Origin: Schistocerca nitens
Lineage: Eukaryota; Arthropoda; Insecta; Orthoptera; Acrididae
Direction of reading: 5' to 3'
Length of the DNA stretch: 64,000 nucleotides
Assembly: GCF_023898315.1 (NCBI RefSeq)
Contig: NC_064615.1
Span: 6,706,501 to 6,770,500 of the forward strand
Under the pieces are notes generated by a model that had not been told where the DNA came from, searched no databases, and saw nothing but the letters and a program-made list of their open reading frames with translations. The position numbers and the translations under genes were made by a program. This document shows positions 11,185-22,081 of the stretch, piece by piece (position 1 is the stretch's first letter; the number at the start of each line of letters is the position of its first letter).

Positions 11185-12162
11185 TGGACCCATGAGTTGG
11201 CACCGATGATATCGCAACACACGTTCGCTGATGAACGCGGTTGAAAATTTGTTTTCACTGTAGCGTGCAGTTTACATCCGCCCACATGTGACAGTTGCAC
11301 ATGTTATTGATGCCGTTGCGAGTAAATGTTGATTCATCAGTGAACAGAATAAGTGGTACACAGCGCTCATTAGCAATGATCCATTGATAGACTTCCCTTC
11401 GTTTAGTGTCATATCCTACGTGCAGATGTTACACAGTACGCTGACAGTACGGATGCAAAGCCTGCTCATGTACTGCGCGTATCACTTGCGTCTGAGGAAT
11501 GCCAGCTGTGCAGAAGTTCTCCTAGAGCTGGCAGGTGGGCCGCATCGACCACTTCAAGAATGCTCTCAACTTCACCTAGATGTTGTTGGACGGTAGGATA
11601 ATAAGCGACATGTACGCTGAACCACGCCCACGTAACCTGTCAAATAACGTGCCAGTATCCTGCTATCCGGAGCTTTGTAATTAGGAAATCGTCGTTCGTA
11701 TACGCGATCACCCGTTCTGGAATTCCCGTTGCAAAAACCGTAGACAAATATTATGTCACCAACTCCGCGTATGTGAAGACCTGGGGCATTTTCACTACAG
11801 CGACCCTTACTGTTCTGACTGTACACGTAGCAACACAGTAGTACACTGGTGCGACCACTACGGTATTGAGACGCGAGGTAAACAACAGGTGCGCCTGCAG
11901 GACTCGTCACCCCACCATGTGCAAGTGAAGTGCGCATTGAAATGGTCATTAAAGACGACACTATACAGCCTAATGTCGCTTTGGTAGTGTTCGCATGTGA
12001 GTGCTGGTGAAGGAGGACGTGTGACTGGCGTGCGCGTTTTTCAAACAGTATGTCAGGCACGATTAAGAAATGGGCATATCGTCTTGTGGAGGCTTTTGTT
12101 CAGAATCGCCACTGCCATCACCTCTCAGAGCACATATCCTTCCTCCTGACTCACCTTGCATA

Positions 12163-13170
12163 GCGGCAGGTGTGTACAACTTCATTTTTTTTCAAAAAAC
12201 GTAGTATTAGCTAAAACTGACCACTCACATATTATACGTCAGAAGAATGCTTGTTTAATTAATTTGTTTACGTAATAAGTTTCGCGGCCGCAGTGGTCTA
12301 GTGGGTAGAGAACTAGACTATACCATGGAGGTCCCGGGTTCGTTTCCGGATGAGGGGAAGGCGAGGGAATTTTTCGTCGTTGCAATCCCCCAGGTTCACT
12401 CAGCCCGTTATCAGATAATGTCGCTAAGATTTCGACCGTGGACTTTGCGAACTGTGACGACAACATGGTGTTTCTGACCATAAATATTTTAGCCATGTAT
12501 TTTCCTGCCGTTTTAGAAATAACAACATCCCTTCACATGTAATGGAGGATTAAGTCTGGCTATGTACACAGTACATACCCATGCTGAAGTGTGTTTTTTT
12601 CCCTACAAGATTGTTGCAACAAATGATTGATCCTTTTCTCTTATTCTATGAACCTTTATCTCTCAATCAATTTTTTGAACGAAATCCAGAGATCTGAAAC
12701 ATATTCTTAAATTTTCCGACTCGTTATATATCTGTACAATTTCTTTTAACCTTTTGTGAAGGTGCTCGTAGCTTTTTACCTTTTTCGAAGAGCCAGACCA
12801 ACGGAATCTTTAATTTCAGATACAGCATTTACTGTGCCCTCGTTCTGCTTCTTTGTCAGAAAGTATATATTCGGATGTTTTTGACTTACAGGGGAGTTTA
12901 TCCGACCTTCAACAGCGATCATAGCCCTGCGCCGATGGTGAAAAACATTCCACATTATAACTGATATTGTAGGATTTTACATCCATGGATCATGATTCAC
13001 CATACAGTCTACAAATTGCGTGACTTTTTCTGCATTTGGCATTTCCTCCGTTATCATCATCCTCACTGTTATGCCGGACGAAAATCCAGTAGGGCCTACA
13101 ACGCGGTGGGCTCTTCACTTTGCTCCAGGAGGAGGTCGGGTGGATTTATACCACATGATATGTTAGTTGA
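12163..13170. other. Intergenic; contains one tRNA-like SINE relic
   Basis: Apart from the tRNA-like unit at about 12283-12430 nothing is recognised here. Confidence 0.4.
12283..12430 (+). mobile_element. tRNA-derived SINE relic (different family)
   Basis: An A-box-like TGGTCTAGTGGGTAGAG and a B-box-like GGGTTCGTTTCC lie about 40 bp apart, as in a tRNA-derived promoter. A non-tRNA tail containing CAGGTTCACTCAGCCC follows. No clear TSD was found, so the ends are approximate. A true tRNA gene is unlikely because no cloverleaf acceptor stem closes. Confidence 0.55.
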
Positions 13171-13191
13171 TGTTCAAATCTTATGGGACTT

Positions 13192-13459
13192 TGTAAGTAG
13201 GCTGTTTAGGTTTTTATACTGGTAACGCCACGTAGCGCTTGGTATGAAAATCACTGGGTGTGCTGTGTGCAGTCTGTGGCTGGTTTCCATTGTTGTTTGC
13301 TATTGTAGTGTTGGGCAGTTGGCTGTTAACAGCGCGTAGCGTTGCGCAGTTGGTGAGCCGCCAGCAGTGGTGGAAGTGAGGAGAGAAATGGCGGAGATTT
13401 GAGAGCGGATGATCTGGACGTGTGTCCATCAGTAAATTTGTAAGACTGGATGTCATGAA

Positions 13460-13515
<56 letters not shown>

Positions 13516-13896
13516 GACTTTTGAACACTATTAAGGTAAATACATTGTTTGTTCTCTATCAAAATCTTTTATTTGCTAACTATGCCTATCAGTAGTTAGT
13601 GCCTTCAGTAGTTTGAATCTTTTATTTAGCTGGCAGTAGTGGCGCTCGCTGTATTGCAGTAGTTCGAGTAACGAAGTTTTTTGTGAGGTAAGTTAGTCAG
13701 GGCCATTCTTTTGTAGGGATTATTGAAAGTCAGATTGCGTTGCGCTAAAAATATTGTGTGTCAGTTTAGTGTTGATTAGGATAGGTAATGAGCGAAATGT
13801 CTGAGTACGTTCAGTTTTGACAGTTGTTTGAAAATCAAATAATGTAAGAGGTTTATCAGCACAGTAATTCAATAATTTTTCTAAGGGGACGTTTCA
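13192..13896. mobile_element. Solo LTR-like unit, 705 bp
   Basis: The unit runs from TGTAAGTAGGCTG to GACGTTTCA, i.e. TG...CA. It interrupts a SINE, with flanks GACTT (13187-13191) and TACTT (13897-13901), a 5-bp TSD with one mismatch. It has no coding capacity. It contains an (AT)n tract. The LTR interpretation rests on ends, TSD and length; an unusual non-autonomous DNA element cannot be excluded. Confidence 0.65.
13462..13513. repeat. (AT)n microsatellite
   Basis: About 26 uninterrupted AT units inside the solo LTR-like element; the Tyr/Ile-repeat reading frames here are artefacts of it. Confidence 0.98.
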
Positions 13897-14004
13897 TACT
13901 TAACTGCTAAGTCCCTAAGCTTACAGAATACTTAACCTAAATTATCCTAAGGACAAACACACACACCCATGCCCGAGGGAGGACTCGAACCTCCGCCGCG
14001 ACAA

Positions 14005-15055
14005 ATATTAGTTGACTTTATTGCACTTTATTGAAATATGAAGATTTACTGAACTTGTGTAACCTTTCTTCCACAGGAATGTTCTGAGTATTTACAACTG
14101 TCTTTGAATGTTAAAGTATCACTTGATACGCACAAATTTACAAGACTCTTCACTTGAAGTACAACTAATGTAATGTTCACATGAAGTTCTGCCTAATACA
14201 TTTGATACGCTGGAGGCCTGTCGAAAACGATGCTGTCGTCTCCATCAGCGGCTGTCAACTGGACCGAGCGTTCCTCCGCTCAGTCACAAGTAGACGTAGC
14301 GAATCTCTGCAGTACGACGCTACGCCGGTCCGGTGTTGCTCGTTAGTCGGCGGGCCTGCTGCCATTATAGTTGTCTGTCGTTTCGTTGTGACGTGCCAAC
14401 CCTGCTTTGGCAAGCCACTCTTCGGGCGACACCACACACTCCTAGTCAACAATGTTTAGTGAAGGATGTGCCTCTGCAGCACTTCTCTATTCCTGCATTC
14501 CTCCGTTAATCTTACTACAGAACACCGTTTTCATGGCTTTTCTTGTACCCATTTAAGACTCTAATACTGCAATTATCGGAGCGTCTTATTTTTCAATCGG
14601 TAAACATGTGTATCATACGTGTTTTGAATTTTGTCTGGGAACAACGCGTATAAAACAGGTAATACCTTCGTCATCGCTTCTGTGTTTCCGATGTCGACGT
14701 GCATCACACAAAGCCGCTTGATTGGAAGTGTCAAGGTACGGTCGCACACACAATGGGGTCGGAAACGCCACTTGGCCCAATCAAATGAGTATTGGAGACC
14801 TTTACTGAGGGTGTTCCGGTCCCACCGCCCTCACCCTCCTAGTGCCTCGGCGAAGAAAGGCTGCAACCCATCTGCTGTCAGGCCAATAGCACGGTCGCGG
14901 GATTGGGCCGCAGGCTTTACCTTTACTTTTTTTACTTAGTAAATTTAATTTTCGTAATTTAAAAATACCGGTAGTGAACTAGTGAACATAGCAGAAGAAG
15001 AACGGAAAAGATTTCATACGTGTAAATGTTGCCACGTATGGAAGCCCACTGTAGT
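14005..15055. other. Intergenic, no recognised feature
   Basis: Includes GC-richer parts (about 14210-14450 and 14740-14930), but I recognise no gene, RNA or element in it. Confidence 0.4.
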
Positions 15056-15056
15056 T

Positions 15057-15532
15057 CCAGTGAGTTGGCACAGTGGTTAAGACACAGAGCTCGCATTCGG
15101 CGGTGAGAGGGGGGGAGGGCGGTGTCGTCGAATCAAATTCGCATCTGGCAGTCCGCATTTAGTTTTCGTGGTTTCCCTAAACCGTTTGGCCGGCCGCGGT
15201 GGCCGTGCGGTTCTAGGCGCTGCAGTCCGGAACCGCGGGACTTCAACGGTCGCAGGTTCGAATCCTGCCTCGGGCATGGATGTGTGTGATGTCCTTATGT
15301 TAGTTAGGTTTAAGTACTTCTAAGTTCTTGGGGACTGATGACCTAAGATGTTAAGTCCCATAGTGCTCGGAGCCATTTGAACCATTTTTTGAACCTAAAC
15401 CGTTTAAGGCAAATACTGGGAAGATTTCATTGATAAGGACGTGGCCGATTTTATTCTCCGTCCGATCCGAATCTGAGCTTCTGCTTCGTTTCGAGTGACA
15501 TTGCCGTCAAACACTAAGCTGTCTTATTTAAT
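15057..15532 (+). mobile_element. Old SINE (family 3), interrupted by a younger SINE
   Basis: Left part 15057-15187 has a tRNA-like start (GTTGGCACAGTGGTTAAGAC), then CGTGGTTTCCCTAAACCG. The right part resumes at 15406 with AAGGCAAATACTGGGAAGATTTC and GACGTGGCCGATT. These are diverged forms of a SINE body I recall from many insects (CCCTAAATCGCTTCAGGCAAATGCCGGGATGG-like, not checked). The family-1 SINE at 15188-15393 was inserted between them. Confidence 0.75.
15188..15393 (+). mobile_element. tRNA-derived SINE (family 1), nested
   Basis: Full copy with GGCCGCGGTGGCCGTGCGG head, B box GGTTCGAATCC and 3' end GAGCCATTTGAACCATTTTTT. The perfect 12-bp TSD CCTAAACCGTTT is at 15176-15187 and 15394-15405, inside the older family-3 SINE. 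Confidence 0.96.
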
Positions 15533-15549
15533 TTGGTAGCGTTTTCATT

Positions 15550-16394
15550 CAATCTCTATATAGAGCAAGCAGTGAAGCAAACAAAAGAAAAATTCGGAGT
15601 AGGTATTAACTCCATGCAGAAGAAATAAAAACTTTAAGGTTCGCCGATGACATTGTAATTATGTCAGAGACAGCAAAGAACTTGGAAGAGCAGTTGAACG
15701 GAATGGAGAGTGTCTTGAAAGGAGGATACAAGATGAACATCAACAAAAGCAAAACGAGGATAGTGGAATGTAGTCGAATTAAGTCGGGTGATGCTGAGGG
15801 AATTAGATTAGGAAATGAGACACTTAAAGTATTTCGGGAGCAAAATAACTGATGATGTTCGAAGTAGAGAGGATACAAAATGTAGACTGGCAATGGCAAG
15901 GAAAGCGTTTCTCAAGAAGAGAAATTTGTTAACATCGAGTATAGATTTAAGTGTCAGGAAGTCGTTTCTGAAAGTATTTGTATGGAGTGTAGCCATGTAT
16001 GGAAGTGAAACATGGACGATAAATAGTTTGGACAAGAAGAGAATAGAAGCTTTTGAAATGTGGTGCTACAGAAGAATGATGGGTAGATCACATAACTGAT
16101 GAGGAGGTATTGAATAGGATTGGGGAGAAGAGAAATTTGTGGCACAACTTGACTAGAAGAAGGGATTGGTTGGTAGGACATGATCTGAGGCATCAAGAGA
16201 TCACCAATTTGGTATTGGAGGGCAGCGTGGAGGGTAAAAATCGTAGAGGGAGACCAAGAGATGAATACGCTAAGCAGATTCAGAAGGATGTAGGTTGCAG
16301 TAGGTACTGGGAGATGAAGAAGCTTGCACAGGATAGAGTTACATGGAGAGCTGCATGAAACCAGTCTCAGTACTGAAGACCACAACAACAACAA
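15550..16394 (+). mobile_element. RTE-type LINE, 5'-truncated copy
   Basis: Begins within the RT domain (CAAGCAGTGAAG..., then TLRFADD with the catalytic FADD box near 15640). It continues through the thumb (YGSETWTINSLDKKRIEAF) to CTGAAGACC and (CAA)n. A small deletion removes the FCYFG segment near 15830, and another removes LKIRW near 16075. The flanks AGCGTTTTCATT (15538-15549) and AGCGTTTCATT (about 16396-16406) form a TSD with one indel. Confidence 0.88.
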
Positions 16395-16520
16395 GAGCGT
16401 TTCATTGCAACACTCCTGTGTCGAACTCATGAATTCTAAGTGCATTATGTCCTCGTCACATGATCCAGGTACTATACGCCTACTTGTTGGTAGCGATATT
16501 TAGTTTCCTTTTGTATCGGT

Positions 16521-17395
16521 ATCTACATCTACATCTACATTCATACTCCGCAAGCCACCCAACGGTGTGTGGCGGAGGGCACTTTACGTGCCACTGTCAT
16601 TACCTCCCTTTCCTGTTCCAGTCGCGTATGGTTCGCGGGAAGAACGACTGTCTGAAAGCCTCCGTGCGCGCTCTAATCTCTCTAATTTTACATTCGTGAT
16701 CTCCTCGGGAGGTATAAGTAGGGGGAAGCAATATATTCGATACCTCATCCAGAAACGCACCCTCTCGAAACCCGGCGAGCAAGCTACACCGCGATGCAGA
16801 GCGCCTCTCTTGCAGAGTCTGCCACTTGAGTTTGCTAAACATCTCCGTAACGCTATCACGGTTACCAAATAACCCTGTGACGAATCGCGCCGCTCTTCTT
16901 TGGATCTTCTCTATCTCCTCCGTCAACCCGATCTGGTACGGATCCCACACTGATGAGCAATACTCAAGTATAGGTCGAACGAGTGTTTTGTAAGCCACCT
17001 CCTTTGTTGCTGGACTACATTTTCTAAGCACTCTCCCAATGAATCTCAACCTGGTACCCGCCTTACCAACAATTAATTTTATATGATCATTCCACTTCAA
17101 ATCGTTCCGCACGCATACTCCCAGATATTTTACAGAAGTAACTGCTACCAGTGTTTGTTCCGCTATCATATAATCATACAATAAAGGATCCTTCTTTCTA
17201 TGTATTCGCAATACATTACATTTGTCTATGTTAAGGGACAGTTGCCACTCCCTGTACCAAGTGCCTATCCGCTGCAGATCTTCCTGCATTTCGCTACAAT
17301 TTTCTAATGCTGCAACTTCTCTGTATACTACAGCATCATCCGCAAAAAGCCGCATGGAACTTCCGACACTATCTGTTCTATGAAACGAAAGTACA
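16521..17395 (-). mobile_element. CR1/L2-like LINE, 3' part
   Basis: The minus-strand frame of 251 codons (16600-17355) starts at the RT motif MRLFADDAVVY and runs through the connection and thumb region. There it has KYLGVCVRNDLKWNDHI, RPILEYCSSVWDPYQ and QRRAARFVTG, the usual order in the CR1/L2/Jockey group. The element ends (left side on +) in a TGTAGATGTAGATG microsatellite tail, and such 3' ends are common in CR1/L2-type LINEs. The 5' part is missing. Very similar to 61524-62590. Confidence 0.88.
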
Positions 17396-18014
17396 AAAAC
17401 AGATACTTATGCTACTTTTTCCCGTACACGTGATGTAGGAGGATGTAATGCTGCATGTAAGTGAGAAGATTTTATCACGTTATCTGCATTTTAAAGTTGA
17501 GGAAATTAAGAGGATCGTGTGAGCTTCTTCCGCAAACCAGTCAAGATGAGATGCGGGTTACAATAGTGGAATTATACAGATTACTACGAAAAAGTATGAC
17601 CGAATTATCAGGTTACATTCCTCACTCACGGCAGAAGATCAAAAGTAACCGGGCTCACCTAAGCGAAATTCACTACCAACTGTCACTAGATTCAGTGTAA
17701 AAAAAGGTGGGGAGTGTCAGTAGACAAGAAGTAACAGCAGGATGGGTCAGTCAGAAGACCTCATTGAAGAAGAATCTACCTCGGTTATGTTCAAACCAGG
17801 GGCCAACAATACTGATATTAATAGATATCTGCTACAGTTTTGAACACTACCGAGGTAGATTCTCCCTACACGTCGGTCAGGGGCCAAGATGGGCTAGTGA
17901 AACGCTGAAACTGGTTGCCAAATAAAATGAGGTTCAAAACTGACGGCTGAAAGGTATTTCATCTGACATCCTCTATTGAACAGCCGAGTCCCGCAACCAT
18001 TTCTGAAAAGATAG
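17396..18014. other. Intergenic with a small inverted repeat
   Basis: No gene seen. AGAATCTACCTCGGT at 17771 recurs inverted, ending at 17863 (about 25-bp arms with 2-3 mismatches), possibly a short MITE or hairpin. Confidence 0.4.
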
Positions 18015-18104
18015 ACATACAGAGTCGGTCTGAAGGTGGTTCGATTAATGCTTTACCAAGCACATTTGCGTGAGTTGCAGAGTACTCATGTAGATGTGGA
18101 TGTC
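18015..18104 (+). mobile_element. CR1/L2-like LINE, 3' terminal scrap
   Basis: GGTTCGATTAATGCTTTACC through GTTGCAGAGTACTCATGTAG and a short GATGT tail parallels the last ~65 bp of the LINE ending at 27853 (GAATTGCAGAGTAGTCATG then TAGATGTAGATG). It is only a 3' tip, a typical very short insertion. Confidence 0.7.
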
Positions 18105-18329
18105 GCTGTAGATAACGATGCAGACCCCGAATTGTTGTTTGAAAGTAAATGACCGTTACTTGAACTTCAGACTCATCCAATATGGCCCATCCTTTGTGTT
18201 CGGTGTGCTATACCAAGTGTTCCTAGCTGCGCTGAGAAATTATTCACAACGGACGAGTATTCGCTGTGTGAATGACAAGATGCTACACAGGCCTGAGACC
18301 AGCTAGGGGTTACGAGACGTAGTGGCGTC

Positions 18330-18970
18330 GCTATGTGAGGATCGCGGGCTTAGCGCTGTTACGGCCGACGTTTTTCCGGCCCTCGACGTCTCGACGTGTT
18401 ATTTCCAGTGACGCGCTGCTGAATGTTTCATGGTGCCTCCCGCCTTTCGTTTACACACGAGACGAGCAGCTGTCGACGCCAGCACCGAGGGCTGCTTTTC
18501 CAGGGCCGTGAGGTGCGCTGCTCGGCTCGCCCCTGTCGTGCTGCCCGGCTGGGCTCACGGCAGGTTTTGTTGGGCCCTCGGCCGTCACGCAATCACCGGG
18601 CAGGCAGGCCCCAGACGCGGTTCGGCTGTCGGCGCGTCGCCCGGAGCGGAGGAAGCGGCCGTAAGACGGGGCCGCACCCCGCCTCGGAATGAGCTGTGTA
18701 CGGGCCCGTTATGTTACCGGAGAAAGGCCTAATTAGGATTTAACAAAATAAATAAGGCGTCCGGCGCCCGCCTAGCCCTCTACGAGTTGTATACGGCGCC
18801 ACTAAATACTCGGTAACGGGTCTTTCTATCGCCCGGGGACATGACGGCTGCTCCAGATTTGGTCCATTGTTCTCAGATGACTCTCGTCTGTGTGAAGCGC
18901 TTCGTTATCGCCGCAGTACCAGCGAGGATATATTTAGTCATCCACACGCGCACTCAGGAATGACAACTAA
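18330..18970. other. CpG-rich, apparently non-repetitive island
   Basis: The segment is GC- and CpG-dense compared with its surroundings, with no transposon signature. It includes a TAATTAG core near 18731 and CGGCGCC motifs. It has two overlapping open frames (18423-18732) but no recognisable protein. It could be a promoter, an enhancer or an untranslated exon of a host gene outside the window, or an unrecognised repeat. Confidence 0.4.
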
Positions 18971-19113
18971 ATTTGTAAGCCTCGCCCATGCGGCTACTAC
19001 TTGAGTCTGTTAATTCCTCCCCTAGACTCAGGAACTTCCAACATCTTTAGCCATGTATCACCCACTACTAGATAGAGGCCTTTTACAGACTGATTCATAT
19101 TTACACTACTGCT

Positions 19114-20366
19114 CATTAAAATTGCTACACCACGAAGACGACGTGCTACAGACGGGAAATTTAACCGACAGGAAGAAGATGCTGTGATATCCAAATGATT
19201 AGCTTTTCAGAGCATTCACACAAAGTTGGCGCCGCTGGCGACACCTATACCGTGCTGACATGAGGAAAGTTTCCAACCGATTTCTCATGCACAAAGAGCG
19301 GTTGACCGGCGTTGCCTGGTGAAGCGTTGTTGTGATGCCTCGTGTATGGAATCTGTGGGTTCAGGAGGGTATTACGGAACGCCGTGCCGGATCCCAACGG
19401 CCTCGTATCACTAGCAGTCGAGATGACAGGCATCTTATCCGCATGGCCGTAACGGATCGTGCAGCCACGTCTCGATCCCTGAGTCAACAGGTGGGGACGT
19501 TTGAAAGACAACAACCATCTGCACGAAATGTTCGACGACGTTTGCAGCAGCATGGACTATCAGCTCGGAGGCCACGGCTGCGGTTACCCTTAATGCTGCA
19601 TCACAGGCAGGAGCGCCTGCGATAGTGTACTCAACGACGAAACTGGATGCACGAATGGCAAAACGTCATTTTTTCGGATGAATCCACGTTCTGCTTACAG
19701 CATCATGATGGTCGCATCCGTGTTTGGCGCCATCACGGTGAACGCACATTGAAAGCGTGTATTCGTCATCGCCATACTGGCGTAGCACCCGGCGTGATGG
19801 TATGGGGTGCCATTCGTTACACGTCTCGGTCAGCTCTTGTTCGCATTGAAGGCACTTTGAACAGTGGACGCTACATTTCAGATGTGTTACGACCCGTGGC
19901 TCTAACCTTCATTCGATCCCTGCGAAATCCTACATTTCAGCAGCATAATGCACGAACGCTTGTACGGGCCTCTCTGGATACAGAAAATGTTCGACTGCTG
20001 CCCTGGCGAGCACATTCTCCAGATCTCTCACCAATTGAAAACGTCTGGTCAATGCTGGCCGGGCAACTGGCTCGTCACAATGCGCCAGTCACTACTCTTG
20101 ATGAACTGTGGTATCGTGTTGAAGCTGCATGGGCAGATGTACCTGTACACGCCATCCAAGCTCTGTTTGACTCAATGCCCAGGCGTATCAAGGCCGTTAT
20201 TACAGCCAGATGTGGTTGTTCTGGGTACTGATTTCCCAGGACCTATGCAGCCAAACTGCGTGAAAACTTAATCACATGTCAGTTCTAGTATAATATATCT
20301 GTCCAATGAATACCCGTTTATCATCTGCATTTCTTCTTGGTGTAGCAATTTTGATGGCCAGTAGTG
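19114..20366 (+). mobile_element. Tc1-like element, full length, inactive
   Basis: The TIRs CACTACTGCTCATTAAAATT and reversed right CACTACTGGCCATCAAAATT continue through TGCTACACCA. TA flanks at 19112-19113 and 20367-20368. Length is 1253 bp, typical for Tc1-like transposons, with one transposase gene in plus orientation (pseudogene, next entry). Confidence 0.92.
19335..20231 (+). pseudogene. Tc1-like DDE transposase, inactivated
   Basis: The N-terminal part (19335-19625) holds the DNA-binding helices, with RNVRRRLQQHGLSARRP. A stop codon at about 19623 separates it from the catalytic part (19647-20231, 194 codons). In the catalytic part the first Asp is in IFSDES (residue 11). The QQDNA block reads QQHNA, so the second catalytic residue is His (residue 100). 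The third block SPDLSPIENVW keeps Glu (residue 131). The His-to-Glu interval is about four residues shorter than the usual 34. With a nonsense codon, a lost catalytic Asp and a small deletion, the enzyme is dead. Confidence 0.9.
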
Positions 20367-20439
20367 TATATATGAGGTCTTTGTTCTCTCAGCCGTGTCC
20401 TAAAGAACAGAATCACTTCGACCCCACACCCACCATGAA

Positions 20440-20720
20440 TTAAGACAGAAAGGAATTATAGGCGTTCGCTAGAAGCGGGCATTGATTTAAATCAGAAGGG
20501 AAAGTTGAAAATCCAGGACCGGGATTCGGTCCCGGGTCTCTTGCTTTCTAGGCCGATGCGTCCACCATTGCGCCATCTGGACACACGGGTCACCGCAACC
20601 GAGCTGACTCTCGTATCACGTCTCCCGTCAGACCCGAAGCCTCTTCTTATCCGCACATTACTAGTGCAGTGTCCCTTGCCTAAATCCTCATCACTCACGA
20701 CATTTCGCCGATTCACATAA
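20440..20720 (-). mobile_element. tRNA-related SINE (family 4)
   Basis: On the minus strand an A-box-like CAGATGGCGCAATGGTGG and a B-box-like GGGACCGAATCCCGG lie 40-50 bp apart. A tail with GATTTAAATCAATGCCCGC follows. A GC-richer leader precedes the tRNA part (about 20600-20720). The ends are approximate because no TSD was found. Confidence 0.55.
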
Positions 20721-20777
20721 CAGTTCGAGCCTCGTATGCATCTGCACTGAAGAGATCATTTGCCATCTCGCCTTATA

Positions 20778-22079
20778 TACAGGGTAAGTCACCTAACGTT
20801 ACCGCTGGATATATTTCGTAAACCACATCAAATACTGACGAATTCATTCCACAGACCGAACGTGAGGAGAGGGGCTAGTGTAATTGGTTAATACAAACCA
20901 TACAAAAATGCACGGAAGTTTTTTTTTTAACACAAACCTACGTTTTTTAAAAGGAACCACGTTAGTTTTGTTAGCACATCTGAACATATAAACAAATACG
21001 TAATCATTGCAGTTTGTTGCATTGTAAAATGTTAATTACATCCGGAGATATTTAACCTAAAGTTGACGCTTGAGTACCACTCCTCCGCTGTTCGATCGTG
21101 TGTATCGGTGAGCACCGAATTACGTAGGGGTCCAAAGGGAACGGTGATGGACCTTAGGTACAGAAGAGCCTGGAACAGCACATTACGTCCACATGCTAAC
21201 ACCTTTTCATTGGTCTTTTTCACTGACGCACATGTACATTACCATGAGGGGTGAGGTACACGTTCGACGGGCGTTTCATAGGACGTGGAGGACGTATAAA
21301 TTGGCCAGCCCGTTCTCCTGATCTTACACCTTTGGACTTCTTTCTGTGGGGTACGTCAAAGGAGAATGTGTACCGTGATGTGCCTACAACCCCAGAGGAT
21401 ATGAAACAACGTATTGTGGCAGCCTGCGGCGACATTACACCAGATGTACTGCGGCGTGTACGACATTCATTACGCCAGAGATTGCAATTGTGTACAGCAA
21501 ATGATGGCCACCACATTGAACATCTATTGGCCTGACATGTCGGGACACACTCTATTCCACTCCGTAATTGAAAACGGAAACCACGTGTGTACGTGTACCT
21601 CACCCCTCATGGTAATGTACATGTGCGGCAGTGAAAAAGACCAATAATAAGGTGTTAGCATGTGAACGTAATATGTTGTTCCAGTCTCTTCTGTACCTAA
21701 GGTCCATCACCGTTCCCTTTGGATCCCTACGTAATTCGGTGCTCTCCGATACACACGATCGAACAGCGGAGGAGTGGTACTCAAGCGTCAACTTTAGGTT
21801 ACAATATCTCCGGATGTAATTAACATTTTACAATGCAACAAACTGCAATGATTACGTATTTGTTTATATGTTCAGATGTGCTAACAAAACTAACGTGGTT
21901 CCATTTAAAAAAAACGTAGGTTTGTGTTAAAAAACATACTTCCGTGCATTTTTGTATGGTTTGTATTAACCAATTACACTAGCCCCTCTCCTTACGTTCG
22001 GTCTGTGGAATCGGTTCGTCAGTATTTGATGTGGTTTACGAAATATATCCAGCGGTAACGTTAGGTGACTCACCCTGTA
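20778..22079 (+). mobile_element. mariner-like element with ~480-bp TIRs
   Basis: Both ends start TACAGGGTRAGTCACCTAAC, and the inverted copies stay nearly identical for about 480 bp, to GGGGTGAGGTACACG. TA flanks at 20776-20777 and 22080-22081. The ~335-bp centre encodes only the end of a transposase. The TIRs make up nearly three quarters of the element, so it resembles a foldback-type, non-autonomous derivative. A half copy is at 5664-6110. Confidence 0.92.
21251..21535 (+). pseudogene. mariner-like transposase, C-terminal fragment
   Basis: The 94-codon frame has INWPARSPDLTPLDFFLWG, the third catalytic block of the mariner-like group, followed by ENVYRDVPTTPEDMKQRI and a C-terminal GHHIEHLLA. 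The N-terminal two thirds are absent. There is no ATG in the frame at its start, so it is a remnant between the long TIRs. Confidence 0.85.
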
Positions 22080-22081
22080 TA

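Larger units (their letters stand above)
9996..12158 (-). mobile_element. Degenerate mariner-like element containing two SINEs
   Basis: The left end CAGGGCGAGTCAGGAGGAAAG and the reversed right end CAAGGTGAGTCAGGAGGAAGG are imperfect TIRs that remain similar for about 50 bp. Minus-strand remnants of the transposase include LFTDESTFTRNGINN (about 11301-11345) and WIGRRGVISSPPRSPGLTPLEYCLFG (about 10771-10850). These correspond to the first and third catalytic blocks of Tc1/mariner enzymes. Frameshifts are numerous. SINEs at 10414-10579 and 10994-11184 inserted later. Both flanks read CA where TA is expected. Confidence 0.75.
13172..14004 (-). mobile_element. SINE (family 2) split by a solo LTR
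   Basis: Minus-strand pieces 13172-13191 (GTTCAAATCTTATGGGAC) and 13902-14004 belong to one SINE of the kind seen intact at 26044-26232. The second piece has TAACTGCTAAGTCCCTAAGC and a B-box region GGTTCGAGTCCTCC. The LTR at 13192-13896 sits between them. The tRNA-like head is truncated after the B box. Confidence 0.8.

Noticed and set aside
13214-13562. Tyr/Ile-repeat proteins
   Set aside because: Direct translation of the (AT)n microsatellite.
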